Part shown: piece by piece, positions 1-7,994 of the stretch | Layout of the letters: each line of letters starts with the position of its first letter | How positions within the stretch are numbered: position 1 is the stretch's first letter | Program-made: the position numbers and the translations under genes | The notes under the pieces: generated by a model | What the model saw: only the letters and a program-made list of their open reading frames with translations | Told to the model about the DNA's origin: nothing | Database searches by the model: none | From: JAJNBD01 sp964471475 | GTDB lineage: Bacteria; Pseudomonadota; Gammaproteobacteria; CAISUE01 | Direction: 5' to 3' | Assembly: GCA_964471475.1 (NCBI GenBank) | Contig: CAYYFQ010000028.1 | Coordinates: 1 to 27,452, forward strand | DNA: 27,452 bases

Positions 1-2
1 AA

Positions 3-2768
3 ACGCCAACGATCAAAAACACGCCGAGTTTTAGTACGCAAGTGGGTGTTCAATCGATCGAAACTTTGGTGGCGAGTGATTTATTTCAATGCGTGAACGA
101 TGCGGTACAAATCAGCAACCTTCAAGTGAGCGTGAATGGAGGCCCGTTTACTTCCGTTCCTGGATGGATGAGTGTGAACACAAGCTTTCCAGCAACGAGC
201 GTATCGCTGACGATGACGCCGCCAGCGAGCGTGAATAACTTTACTCTCCAGATCACCGGGGTGGATCAACACGATGCGACGCAATCGGTGGTGATGACGG
301 TGGATGCAGGGGAGGTTATGCCTTCGGTTACCATTACCGTTCCTTCGTCAGCGATTTTTACTGAGGATGGTTCAATTACTTTGCCAGCGGCACAACTTTC
401 TTATTCCCATATAGCTTTCGCCGAAGTCATCACATCGAAAATTCAATTATCATTGTTAGAAAGTAATGCTGGTACTCTATCACTTTTTAATATTCCCACC
501 AATTCTACAGTTATTTATTCTTATTTCCCGAATGGGGACGCACCAACACAAATACACTTAGAGGGTCCTTTTGAAGAACTAAATGCCTTACTTAACAACA
601 GTGTTCAATTTACGTCTACTCCCTTTAGGCGTGGCCCAGTCGCTGTACAAGTTAATTTTTTAGGGGACTCACGTGGGAATGCATCACAAGAGAGGATAAT
701 CAATTTACAAGAAATTTATGTAAATCACCTCCCCAGAGTGCTTGCTACTTCTTTTGACGAAGAAATTAGTCTTGGTATTCCAGCAAAACTGGAATTTGAT
801 ATTGCCAAATTTTTTGAAAGCTTAGATGGGTATCAAATGATAGGAAGTATTAGAGGGTTTAATGCCACAGACACCCATGGTGCTCCCCTAAGCGACTTGG
901 GAATAACGATAGATAATGCCGATCCTTTGAGACCTGCATTGATGGTTCCTTCGCAAAATACAGCAGTATTGGGAGGGGCGATTAAGCTAACGCTTGAAGG
1001 AAGTGATCAGCACGGTGGAGTGGTGGAGCAGGATTATGAAATTGCTATTGTTAGCTCGCTGACGGTGCAATCGACTTTTTCTAATTCTCTTACGATTGCA
1101 GGGCCCTTTAGGTCTAAACCATTCCCTATTTCTATTACGACGCCAGCAACGGGAACTATCAGTTTTCTTTTTACTCCTACCGATCCTAAAAATATGTTGT
1201 TTACCTTTAGTAGAGCGCCGGGTGTACAAGCGTATCTTAGTAAAGATGGATACTATTTTTCTGGATCTGTCGAGGCCGTTAGAGCAACTTTGCAAACACT
1301 GAGCGTTACTCTGGTTAATCCCGATTATCCTGATGTACTTCAAGCAAGAGGCGAAAATACCCACTTACTGAATGGGGATGGTCACTTAGGAACTTATACA
1401 GTCAATGATGGCTTAAATCCTGTGGAAACTGGGAATGTATGGGATTTTTCTCCAGTAGAACGAGCACCTCTAACCCCTCCAGTTTTTGAAAAATCATTGC
1501 CACAAACCCTTACTGGAAGCGTGGGGAAGAGCACTATTTTAGAGCTTCCTCCGGATGTGGTGATCTCTGAAGATGGTGTGGATGATGATGGGCGTCCGGT
1601 GACTTTGTCGCTTGAAGTAGACGGAGTGCCGATACCACTAAATATAACTTCAAGTACTACGGAAATGGGATGGGGAGAAGTGGACGTTTCTCCTGAAGAA
1701 ACCCGAGAAGTTCCAACTGACACATTGCCTTTGATACCACTAGTATTTATTAAACCAGATGCTGAAGGGCAACATAGTTTGAAAATTATTGCTACTAAAC
1801 AAGATGGAACGGGGGCTTCTATTTCTATTGAGAGAGAAGTAAGGCTTACTGTAGGGCCTGCAGCATTACAGGCAGGAGAGTCTACGAATGCTGATGCGCA
1901 AACAAACTCTAATTCATGGCAAACCAAGTATACAGTTATTGGAAGTGTTGGCGGTGTAGTGATTGTGGGGGGGGCAGTAGCAGTAGCGATTTGGATGACA
2001 CAAAGGCGAAAAAAAAGTAGAGAGTTGTTGCCTGCCCCCGTCTTACCCCTTGTGGATTCTGCTGAAATTTCAACTCCAGCAAGTCTGGAATCGGCATTAA
2101 AAACTATGTGTGTGGTGCCAGTTGCACCACCATTACCTGCTATTCTTTCACGTACTCCTACTTCTTCTGCTAATTCAGAGGAGAGTGTTCCACTTAGTAC
2201 TAACCAAGTTTCTCCTTATTTAGTACCACTAGTACGATTGCGGCTTGCTGAAGGCGGTCCAGCTCCTTATGAGCCGCTAAGGTGGGCTCGTCAATCTCAA
2301 CAACCATCCTCTTCATTGCGAGATTTAGTGTTAGAGAATTTGGTAAAGAAAGCCGAGGAAGAGCAGCAAGAAGCAAAAGAACGGAGAGCTCGATATCGTG
2401 TTTTGAAAAAACTTACGTTCCTATATACTGAAGATCGATTACAGCATCCTTTTTCTACAGAAGTTAGTGATGTAGTCCCTCAGGGAGGGGGATCAGATCA
2501 AATTTATAGAGAGCCCTTTCCACCAAACGCCGGGTCTTCTTCACAAAAACTAAGGCGATATCCTTCTAGCATGTTGTGCTCCACGTCTGAAGAGGGACGC
2601 TCGCGAGAGCAAAGGGCTTCCATGAATGTTAGTTTGATTGGTTTACCACAGGATGCTCTTGCGTCCATTCAATTAAGAATGTTGACGTTGCGAGAAGCAC
2701 GTAAGCAAACAGCAGCTCTTCAAGTACTGCACACAGCTATTGAAAGAAGCAAGCATTCTCCCTCCTAA
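3..2768 (+). CDS. Large Ig/cadherin-like surface protein, C-terminal part (5' truncated by window)
   Basis: The reading frame is open to the left edge with no stop, so the GTG at 42 is probably not the start and the gene begins outside the window. About the first 620 visible residues are beta-rich, Ser/Thr-rich and repetitive. One stretch (roughly residues 230-340 counted from the GTG) resembles dystroglycan-type cadherin-like modules. Two others carry the pattern of a small strand followed by a G-x-x-x-x-(L/V)-x-x-x-L helix that is common in bacterial adhesin/VCBS-like repeats. One hydrophobic helix (about residues 630-652) is followed at once by RRKK, a stop-transfer signal, and then by about 250 polar residues. 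This predicts an outside beta domain, one membrane pass and a cytosolic tail. The exact family is not recognised; an adhesin or secreted effector is possible but not shown. Base composition changes within the gene near 350-400. Confidence 0.75.
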   Translation, partial: TPTIKNTPSFSTQVGVQSIETLVASDLFQCVNDAVQISNLQVSVNGGPFTSVPGWMSVNTSFPATSVSLTMTPPASVNNFTLQITGVDQHDATQSVVMTVDAGEVMPSVTITVPSSAIFTEDGSITLPAAQLSYSHIAFAEVITSKIQLSLLESNAGTLSLFNIPTNSTVIYSYFPNGDAPTQIHLEGPFEELNALLNNSVQFTSTPFRRGPVAVQVNFLGDSRGNASQERIINLQEIYVNHLPRVLATSFDEEISLGIPAKLEFDIAKFFESLDGYQMIGSIRGFNATDTHGAPLSDLGITIDNADPLRPALMVPSQNTAVLGGAIKLTLEGSDQHGGVVEQDYEIAIVSSLTVQSTFSNSLTIAGPFRSKPFPISITTPATGTISFLFTPTDPKNMLFTFSRAPGVQAYLSKDGYYFSGSVEAVRATLQTLSVTLVNPDYPDVLQARGENTHLLNGDGHLGTYTVNDGLNPVETGNVWDFSPVERAPLTPPVFEKSLPQTLTGSVGKSTILELPPDVVISEDGVDDDGRPVTLSLEVDGVPIPLNITSSTTEMGWGEVDVSPEETREVPTDTLPLIPLVFIKPDAEGQHSLKIIATKQDGTGASISIEREVRLTVGPAALQAGESTNADAQTNSNSWQTKYTVIGSVGGVVIVGGAVAVAIWMTQRRKKSRELLPAPVLPLVDSAEISTPASLESALKTMCVVPVAPPLPAILSRTPTSSANSEESVPLSTNQVSPYLVPLVRLRLAEGGPAPYEPLRWARQSQQPSSSLRDLVLENLVKKAEEEQQEAKERRARYRVLKKLTFLYTEDRLQHPFSTEVSDVVPQGGGSDQIYREPFPPNAGSSSQKLRRYPSSMLCSTSEEGRSREQRASMNVSLIGLPQDALASIQLRMLTLREARKQTAALQVLHTAIERSKHSPS

Positions 2769-2868
2769 AGAAAATAAATATAAGCTGCGCTAAAATAAGT
2801 CAATGTTTGCAAAGAAGCAGTACTAAGCGATCCAACCTGAAAGGGCGGTAAAATAAAACAAAATACTT

Positions 2869-2873
2869 AGGAG
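2869..2873 (+). promoter_or_regulatory. Ribosome binding site of bdhA
   Basis: AGGAG lies 5 nt before the ATG at 2879. It favours that start over the in-frame ATG at 2891, which would be 17 nt away. No clear promoter or terminator is seen in the 110-bp gap after the previous gene. Confidence 0.6.
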
Positions 2874-2878
2874 ATGAA

Positions 2879-3658
2879 ATGAAAGATAGCATGAAAACAG
2901 TCCTTATTACGGGTGCAGGTTCTGGTATTGGTAAATCGCTTGCGTTGGCTTTTTCGCAAGCGGGTTACTGTGTGCTGGTGGGTGATTTAAATGGAGAAGC
3001 TGCGCAAGCAGTGGCAAATCAAATTGTAGAAGAGGGTGGTCAAGGAATAACTTATGCTTTTGATGTGAGTGAACCTGATCAAGTGCAAGCTGCTTTCAAA
3101 AAGTGCTATGAAACATTTGGGCAAATTGATTGTGTAATTAGCAATGCGGGAATCCAATTGATTGGACCAATCGATCAATTTGATTATTCCTTATGGAAAA
3201 AAATGATTGATATACACTTAAACGGTGCTTTTTTATGTACTCAAGCTGCGTTGCAATATATGTATCCGCAAAAAAGTGGCACGATTTTATATATTGGCTC
3301 TATTCACTCTAAAATAGCATCTTTGGCAAAAGCGCCTTATATCACCGCTAAACATGGATTGTTAGGATTGTGCCGCAGTGTTGCTAAAGAAGGGGCGCCT
3401 TATAAGGTTCGGGCCAATGTAATTTGTCCTGGATTCGTGCGTACACCTTTAGTGGATAAACAAATTCCAGAGCAAGCAAAAACTTTAGGCATTTCAGAGG
3501 AAGAAGTGATAAAAAAAGTGATGCTGGGAGCTACTGTCGATGGCGAATTTACTACTTTAGAAGAAATTAGTAACACTGCGTTATTTTTGGCGAATTATCC
3601 TAATCTTGGTTTAACTGGTCAAGCGTTGATGTTGACGCATGGATGGATGATGGAGTAG
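2879..3658 (+). CDS. bdhA: 3-hydroxybutyrate dehydrogenase (SDR family)
   Basis: A 259-residue classical short-chain dehydrogenase. The Rossmann motif TGAGSGIG is at residues 11-18. An Asp at 36, ending the second strand, suggests NAD(H). SNAG is at 88-91, Asn115, Ser141, and Tyr154-x3-Lys158 complete the catalytic set. The C-terminal half, with ICPGFVRTPLVDKQIPEQAK followed by a GISEEEVIK-type segment, is characteristic of D-3-hydroxybutyrate dehydrogenases (EC 1.1.1.30), which interconvert 3-hydroxybutyrate and acetoacetate in polyhydroxybutyrate/ketone-body use. The conserved C-terminal segment ends in LTHGWMME. Length is normal for the family. It is followed after 6 nt by nudC, so the two are probably co-transcribed. 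A generic SDR is the alternative, but the C-terminal signature makes this unlikely. Confidence 0.86.
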   Translation: MKDSMKTVLITGAGSGIGKSLALAFSQAGYCVLVGDLNGEAAQAVANQIVEEGGQGITYAFDVSEPDQVQAAFKKCYETFGQIDCVISNAGIQLIGPIDQFDYSLWKKMIDIHLNGAFLCTQAALQYMYPQKSGTILYIGSIHSKIASLAKAPYITAKHGLLGLCRSVAKEGAPYKVRANVICPGFVRTPLVDKQIPEQAKTLGISEEEVIKKVMLGATVDGEFTTLEEISNTALFLANYPNLGLTGQALMLTHGWMME

Positions 3659-3664
3659 AGAGAT

Positions 3665-4447
3665 ATGTTAAAGAAGCCTTGTATATTTTTATCTAAAAAT
3701 CGTCTATTGTTGGTTCAAAAAAATGCACACTGGCAATTTCCTGCTGAAGATGAACTAATTTTATCTAAAGACTTGCAATGCTTCCCAATGAATGATTTTA
3801 CTGGCTTCGAATACGTCGTGGCTGAAATTGCTCCTGAGTTGCTAGATGCGATAGAAAAAAATTTAATCGATTTGCGTGAAGCTTATCATTTTATTGGGGA
3901 AGAATTATTTTATGTTGCTGGACGTGCACGTCAGTTGTTAGATTGGCGAAATCAGCATCAATTTTGTGGGCAATGTGGATCACGCACTGAATTTTTTGAT
4001 CAAGGACGCGCTAAAAAATGTATGGTTTGTGGTCTTGTTAACTATCCAAAAATTTCTCCTTGTATGTTGGTGGCCATTACACGAGGGGATGAAATATTGC
4101 TGGCTGCTCATGTGCACCAATCTCGTAAAAATTTATATACTGTTTTAGCTGGGTTTTTAGAGCCTGGGGAAACTATTGAAGGAGGGGTGCATCGAGAAGT
4201 GATGGAAGAAGTAGGAGTTAAAATTAAAAATTTATGTTATATCGCTTCACAACCATGGCCCTTTCCTAACTTATTGATGGTAGGATTTATTGCTGAGTAT
4301 GAAAGTGGAGAAATAAAAATTGACCAGAATGAATTATTAGATGCTCGTTGGTTTCATCGAGACAACATGCCAACTATATTACCGCTTAAGATGACATTGT
4401 CATTTACGTTGATTGAACATTTTTTGCAAAAGAGATACAGGGTTTAA
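3665..4447 (+). CDS. nudC: NADH pyrophosphatase / NAD-capped RNA decapping hydrolase
   Basis: A 260-residue protein of the usual NudC length. A four-Cys zinc ribbon is seen at C101, C104, C119 and C122. The Nudix box runs from G163 to about G184 with the REVMEEVG core, and the NudC-specific motif SQPWPFP is at 195-201. Together these separate NudC from other Nudix enzymes. The family hydrolyses NADH/NAD to NMN(H) plus AMP and removes NAD caps from RNA in the cytosol. It starts 6 nt after bdhA. Its last 48 bases overlap the end of the convergent lanM gene, with no terminator between them. Confidence 0.95.
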   Translation: MLKKPCIFLSKNRLLLVQKNAHWQFPAEDELILSKDLQCFPMNDFTGFEYVVAEIAPELLDAIEKNLIDLREAYHFIGEELFYVAGRARQLLDWRNQHQFCGQCGSRTEFFDQGRAKKCMVCGLVNYPKISPCMLVAITRGDEILLAAHVHQSRKNLYTVLAGFLEPGETIEGGVHREVMEEVGVKIKNLCYIASQPWPFPNLLMVGFIAEYESGEIKIDQNELLDARWFHRDNMPTILPLKMTLSFTLIEHFLQKRYRV

Positions 4448-7366
4448 CATTAAAACGCTCGGAATTTTTTCAGGATAGGGTAAACGTAAAGCTTGATAAA
4501 TAAGCCCAGCGCGCCCAAGTAATAACCCGGGTGTGGCATACGCAGGTAAACCATCATCAATAGACCTCGTTTCAAACTCTATTCCTGTGGAAAATTTGTG
4601 CGTCGGTTCGGTGCTCATATCCTCATGTGCTGACGTGTACACTCCAGTTCTGCGCTCTGAGCCTCCTTCAACTTTTCTCACCGGAGCGAGTTTCGAAAGA
4701 GGTCTAATGTATTTTGTGTTTTCTATAGCTTTCGCAAAAGAAAAGTTTTTTTGTTTTGGTAAGAAAGTATTAAGATGTTCTGGAAAGGCGCCCAACACTA
4801 AATCCACCATACCTAAATTTCCATGACATAAGCTATGTCGTTGAGTAAGCACATATGGTTTGTTTAAATAAGATCGCATTGTTTTTATTAGTGCTGTTTG
4901 ATAAGGATGGTCAGCACATTCTTTGCGTGCTAAAACACATTGCACTAAACCTACAATCCCTTTACACCAAGAATAGCCAAGCGTGGTTTTTTGTGTTTTC
5001 CATAAGGAATATTCTTTTTTGAGCGCATCTTTTAACCAGCGGATTGCGGTTTCATCGGCTGTGTGTTGCGCATAGATGCTAATTGCCCATGCAATGCCAG
5101 AAATTCCATGCGCCAAACCTAATGTTGCTTGTGAAAAATTGTAGTGTTGTATTATTTTTTGAGCCAGTAGCAAGATCAATGATTCCGTTAATGGGGAACG
5201 AATTAAATGTTTGCATTGTAATAAAATTAATAAAGTACCGGCGCAGCCTGAAATAATATCTAGGTGTTCGCTATTGATAATGCAAGCATTAATTTTCGAC
5301 AAAAGCATTGAAATAATTTCATCTAAAAAAAGATTTTCTTTTGAGAAATATGCTTTTTGCATGCAAACCGCGAAAAGAATTCCTCCATAACCTTCAAAAG
5401 CACTCAGATTATCGACAGCTAATAATTTTTTCTGTTGTATCAAACTGTGATGTAATTCCTGTAATAACAACTGTGCTTGTTTTTGATAAATAGGCTGCCG
5501 CAATAATTTCCCTCCCCAAAAAAAACTTAGCATAATTCCAGATTTCCCAGAATATAAACTCCAGTCTGTCCATTGCAAAACAGATTGCGGAGGATTTTTT
5601 CCAATTAACTGGATATAAGGCCAACTTGTGATATTGTCAATAACATGCTTTTCTTCTATTAATTTTTGTAGTTGAGTGTCTGCTATTTTTATCCAGGTCG
5701 TGCTGACATCTTGTTTTGCTCTCTGTTTTTGTTTGGTATCGGAAAGAATTTTTTTGTTATCTCTATTATTTTTGGAATAAAAATAAGTTGTAAAACTTAA
5801 GTGCATTAATTGATTTTGTTTGCCCAGGTTTTCCCAAGTAATATTGTTTTTTAACTGTTTTTGTAGTAAATCCCAACCCGATTGCTTGATGAGCGGTATT
5901 TTGTTTGGCAATAGTAGATTTTGATCACTTATCGCATAAAAAGCAGGGATGTCATTTTGCCTTAATGCGTTTATTTCACTAGTAACAATGGCTGCATAAT
6001 TTCTTTTGTTTCTGTAACGCTGCGCTAACCACTGCCAGTATGTATCCCGCTTCTTTTTATTTTGGCATAAATTTGGATGAAAGCTTTCGTGCCATAATTT
6101 TGCGTATTCTTGAGTCTCACGCAACACAAGGCGTGTCATAATGCCTTTAAATCCATTCAAGACAGATGCATCACTAAGTAAATAATTTTTATGTGTTATA
6201 AAAATTTGAAATGTTTTGTTAAAGCCCGCATGAATATTGTTTATATATTTTTTTATAGATAAACGCTGTTCTTTGAGGCGTGGATAATTTTTTTTTGGTT
6301 TAATGTGTGTTGCTATTCTCGCCAAGTGCATTTCATCAGTACCCGCTTTTTCCCACACCATTTTTTTGTATAAGGAAATTTGTTTTTTTTGAGCTAGAGC
6401 AGATACCTCAATTCCTTTATTTTCTTGGTTGACTCCGATGCGCATGGGTAATAAGCCTGTGTGCCACACATTAAAATGGAATGGCGTCGCAGCTTCATTA
6501 AAAAGATCATCTAGTAAAGGAGTTAACAATGTCTCGCAGTCAATAATAACTGGATGTTGACCATGCGCAATGATATTTTCAAAATGTAAATCGGAGAGTG
6601 AAAGCAAATAAGCAACTGCAAGCAGAGACCCATATTCTTCATAAAACAGTGATAGTTGTTGTTGATTTTCACAATAATTGAAATCTACATATTCGAACCA
6701 ACTATGCGTTTTTAGATTTAAGCAACCTGTGATTTTTAAGTGTAAATGACAATGTTGGTTAACCCATCCTAAAAATATTACTAAGGCTTCGTCGGTATCA
6801 GCAGAACGTGGTTTATAAACTATTCTATGCTTTTTTTGTTGATTATCGAGAAAATCTAAGATGGCTACTTGTTTATTATTGCTGTGGTTATCGCTGGTAA
6901 AATGAATTTTAGTCAAGATGGTATGTGGGGGCAATAATTTTTTTTCTATTAGGGTATTTAAATCTTTATCTAAATCTGTCAATAATGAAATAAAGTTTTT
7001 CTGTTGGTATCTCAATATCTTGCTAATCAGCTTTTTTAAATAAGGATATTTTTCCCAGAAGGCCTTTTGCACGTCGGCAGTTTCAATTTTTCGAATAAAT
7101 TCTTGAAAGCGTTCTTGGCTTGTTGGTGCTCGCAAAAAGCCTTGCTGTTTCATTTGATGCAAATATAAAACTACACAACGGCCAAGCATTATTGAGAGTT
7201 GCTTTAGAATATGATGAGAAAAATAATGATCAATAAGTTTATTTTTATAAGGAAGAGGAGGGGTAGATTGATGCAATACAACAAAAGTGTCTTCTAGTAA
7301 TGGAAGCGCGATAAAACATAGTTGTATTTCGGCGCGGTTTTTTTGCAACAATCTTTTTATAGACAT
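4400..7366 (-). CDS. lanM: Class II lanthipeptide synthetase LanM
   Basis: A 988-residue bifunctional LanM. The N-terminal kinase-like dehydratase has YKPRS at 184-188, SDLHFEN at 258-264 and DCE at 276-278. A RLVLRETQEY segment (R412, T418) matches the spacing of the Arg/Thr pair used for phosphate elimination in CylM. The C-terminal LanC cyclase shows GLAHG (H753), WC (C801) and CHG (C847, H848), so all three zinc ligands are present. It ends with the usual PG-LLLGRAG and KIPSVLMLNP blocks. Family role: it phosphorylates and dehydrates Ser/Thr of the precursor and closes (methyl)lanthionine rings in the cytosol. The precursor gene lies 65 nt upstream. A good GAGGAG ribosome site precedes the ATG. 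Residues about 888-945 look like an extra segment not typical of the family. No LanT or immunity gene is adjacent. Confidence 0.96.
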   Translation of the reverse strand: MSIKRLLQKNRAEIQLCFIALPLLEDTFVVLHQSTPPLPYKNKLIDHYFSHHILKQLSIMLGRCVVLYLHQMKQQGFLRAPTSQERFQEFIRKIETADVQKAFWEKYPYLKKLISKILRYQQKNFISLLTDLDKDLNTLIEKKLLPPHTILTKIHFTSDNHSNNKQVAILDFLDNQQKKHRIVYKPRSADTDEALVIFLGWVNQHCHLHLKITGCLNLKTHSWFEYVDFNYCENQQQLSLFYEEYGSLLAVAYLLSLSDLHFENIIAHGQHPVIIDCETLLTPLLDDLFNEAATPFHFNVWHTGLLPMRIGVNQENKGIEVSALAQKKQISLYKKMVWEKAGTDEMHLARIATHIKPKKNYPRLKEQRLSIKKYINNIHAGFNKTFQIFITHKNYLLSDASVLNGFKGIMTRLVLRETQEYAKLWHESFHPNLCQNKKKRDTYWQWLAQRYRNKRNYAAIVTSEINALRQNDIPAFYAISDQNLLLPNKIPLIKQSGWDLLQKQLKNNITWENLGKQNQLMHLSFTTYFYSKNNRDNKKILSDTKQKQRAKQDVSTTWIKIADTQLQKLIEEKHVIDNITSWPYIQLIGKNPPQSVLQWTDWSLYSGKSGIMLSFFWGGKLLRQPIYQKQAQLLLQELHHSLIQQKKLLAVDNLSAFEGYGGILFAVCMQKAYFSKENLFLDEIISMLLSKINACIINSEHLDIISGCAGTLLILLQCKHLIRSPLTESLILLLAQKIIQHYNFSQATLGLAHGISGIAWAISIYAQHTADETAIRWLKDALKKEYSLWKTQKTTLGYSWCKGIVGLVQCVLARKECADHPYQTALIKTMRSYLNKPYVLTQRHSLCHGNLGMVDLVLGAFPEHLNTFLPKQKNFSFAKAIENTKYIRPLSKLAPVRKVEGGSERRTGVYTSAHEDMSTEPTHKFSTGIEFETRSIDDGLPAYATPGLLLGRAGLIYQALRLPYPEKIPSVLMLNPVSLLQKMFNQRK
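4532..4705 (-). other. Atypical insert in the LanM cyclase domain
   Basis: This codes for about LanM residues 888-945, between the CHG zinc motif and the conserved C-terminal PG-LLLGRAG block. That interval is about 100 residues here, against roughly 60-70 as I recall for typical LanM proteins. The extra part is rich in charged and Ser/Thr residues (for example RKVEGGSERRTGV and HEDMSTEPTHKF). The DNA at 4621-4680 is about 52% G+C by my count, against about 30% in a sampled nearby lanM stretch (5101-5160). An in-frame repeat-element insertion is possible; a natural long loop is the alternative. Confidence 0.5.
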
Positions 7367-7375
7367 AAAAAATTT

Positions 7376-7381
7376 CTCCTC
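7376..7381 (-). promoter_or_regulatory. Ribosome binding site of lanM, touching the intercistronic hairpin
   Basis: GAGGAG on the minus strand, 9 nt before the lanM ATG. Its three outer bases also form the foot of the hairpin at 7379-7415, so folding could limit lanM translation. Confidence 0.6.
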
Positions 7382-7415
7382 AAATGCGGCACCTCAGATT
7401 GCGGTGCCGCTTGAG
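7379..7415 (-). terminator. Strong hairpin between lanA and lanM
   Basis: An 8-bp perfect G+C-rich stem (GCGGCACC/GGTGCCGC, loop of 9 nt) is extended by a CTCAA/TTGAG pairing across a 2-nt bulge. It starts 16 nt after the lanA stop. No strong T run follows, so it is more likely a partial terminator or an mRNA-stabilising structure that yields more lanA than lanM message. That role is inferred from similar arrangements in bacteriocin operons. Confidence 0.65.
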
Positions 7416-7431
7416 AAATAAATCATAACGA

Positions 7432-7566
7432 TCAGCAACCACTACCGATCGTGCAATTGGTGAAAGTTACCCAACTACATTCTCCTGTGGTTAAACTTGG
7501 GGTTTCAATATCGCCAATGATGGCATTTTCATCTAATTCATTCACTTCATTAATAGTACTGTTCAT
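7432..7566 (-). CDS. lanA: Lanthipeptide precursor peptide (lacticin 481-like)
   Basis: A 44-residue ORF: ATG at 7566, TGA at 7432-7434, with an AGGA ribosome site 8 nt upstream. The N-terminal part is acidic (NEVNELDENAIIGD) and resembles the ELD-x-I-L-G type leader end of lacticin 481-group precursors, with GD where GA or GG is usual. The putative core is about residues 20-44, IETPSLTTGEC then SWVTFTNCTIGSGC. It holds Cys30, Cys38 and Cys44 and eight Ser/Thr. The order E-C-(S)W-x-x-F-T-x-C recalls the lacticin 481 core (E-C-N-x-x-SW-x-F-x-F-T-C-C). The SLTTGEC part is close to, but one residue longer than, the TxSxEC ring linked to lipid II binding. The position just before lanM makes the assignment strong. 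Leader cleavage site, ring pattern and activity are inference. Confidence 0.9.
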   Translation of the reverse strand: MNSTINEVNELDENAIIGDIETPSLTTGECSWVTFTNCTIGSGC

Positions 7567-7674
7567 AAGTATTTTCCTATGAGATTAAAAAATAAATAAT
7601 GTTAAAAATAGATTTACTCGAGTCTCCTTGGAGGAGGTCTTGGGTAAGGTACTGCGATGTGATAAGTGGATAAT

Positions 7675-7700
7675 TATTTTGGCTCTGGAGAGCCAAAATA
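7675..7700. terminator. Perfect 11-bp hairpin upstream of lanA
   Basis: TATTTTGGCTC pairs perfectly with GAGCCAAAATA around a TGGA loop. The ends are A/T-rich, so it could end transcription in either direction. It lies about 110 nt upstream of the lanA start. Confidence 0.55.
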
Positions 7701-7715
7701 GAAAAAATAGGAAAT

Positions 7716-7763
7716 AAAAAACCAGGCTTGCAAGAAGCTTGTTTGAGAAACGCTTGGTTTTTT
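7716..7763. terminator. Bidirectional terminator-like hairpin upstream of lanA
   Basis: The 12-bp arms AAAAAACCAGGC and GCTTGGTTTTTT pair with one G:U, around a 24-nt loop that can itself form CAAG/CTTG. Each strand ends in a T6 run, the form of an intrinsic terminator. With the hairpin at 7675-7700 it may insulate lanA, or form part of a long lanA leader. Confidence 0.6.
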
Positions 7764-7994
7764 GATTAAAGAAGTCATAAAAATTAAATTTTATTAGTTG
7801 CTTTTTTTAACTATAACATAAAGCTTCTCTACTCGACAAGATTTTTGTTTTTATTTGTTTTTATTTTTCTAATACTATTTAATTGAAACTTAAGCTTAGT
7901 AAGGTAAACTAGGCCAACGTTTCGTTAACTTTACTTCTGTGATCTTGAGACATGTTCGTGGGATCCAAAAAATTATTTTTGGTGGAATTTCGGT

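Noticed and set aside
1394..1927. 177-codon minus-strand ORF inside the large surface protein gene
   Set aside because: Shadow of a Ser/Thr-rich gene on the plus strand, without start signals or a plausible protein pattern.
4533..4826. Plus-strand 97-codon ORF opposite lanM
   Set aside because: It lies wholly within the well-supported LanM cyclase frame on the other strand and has no family features.
7690..7790. A 34-codon minus-strand ORF spanning both hairpins upstream of lanA, at first read as a second peptide or leader peptide
   Set aside because: It has no ribosome binding site, and its sequence is set by the hairpin arms (F-rich, from the T runs). Chance ORF.
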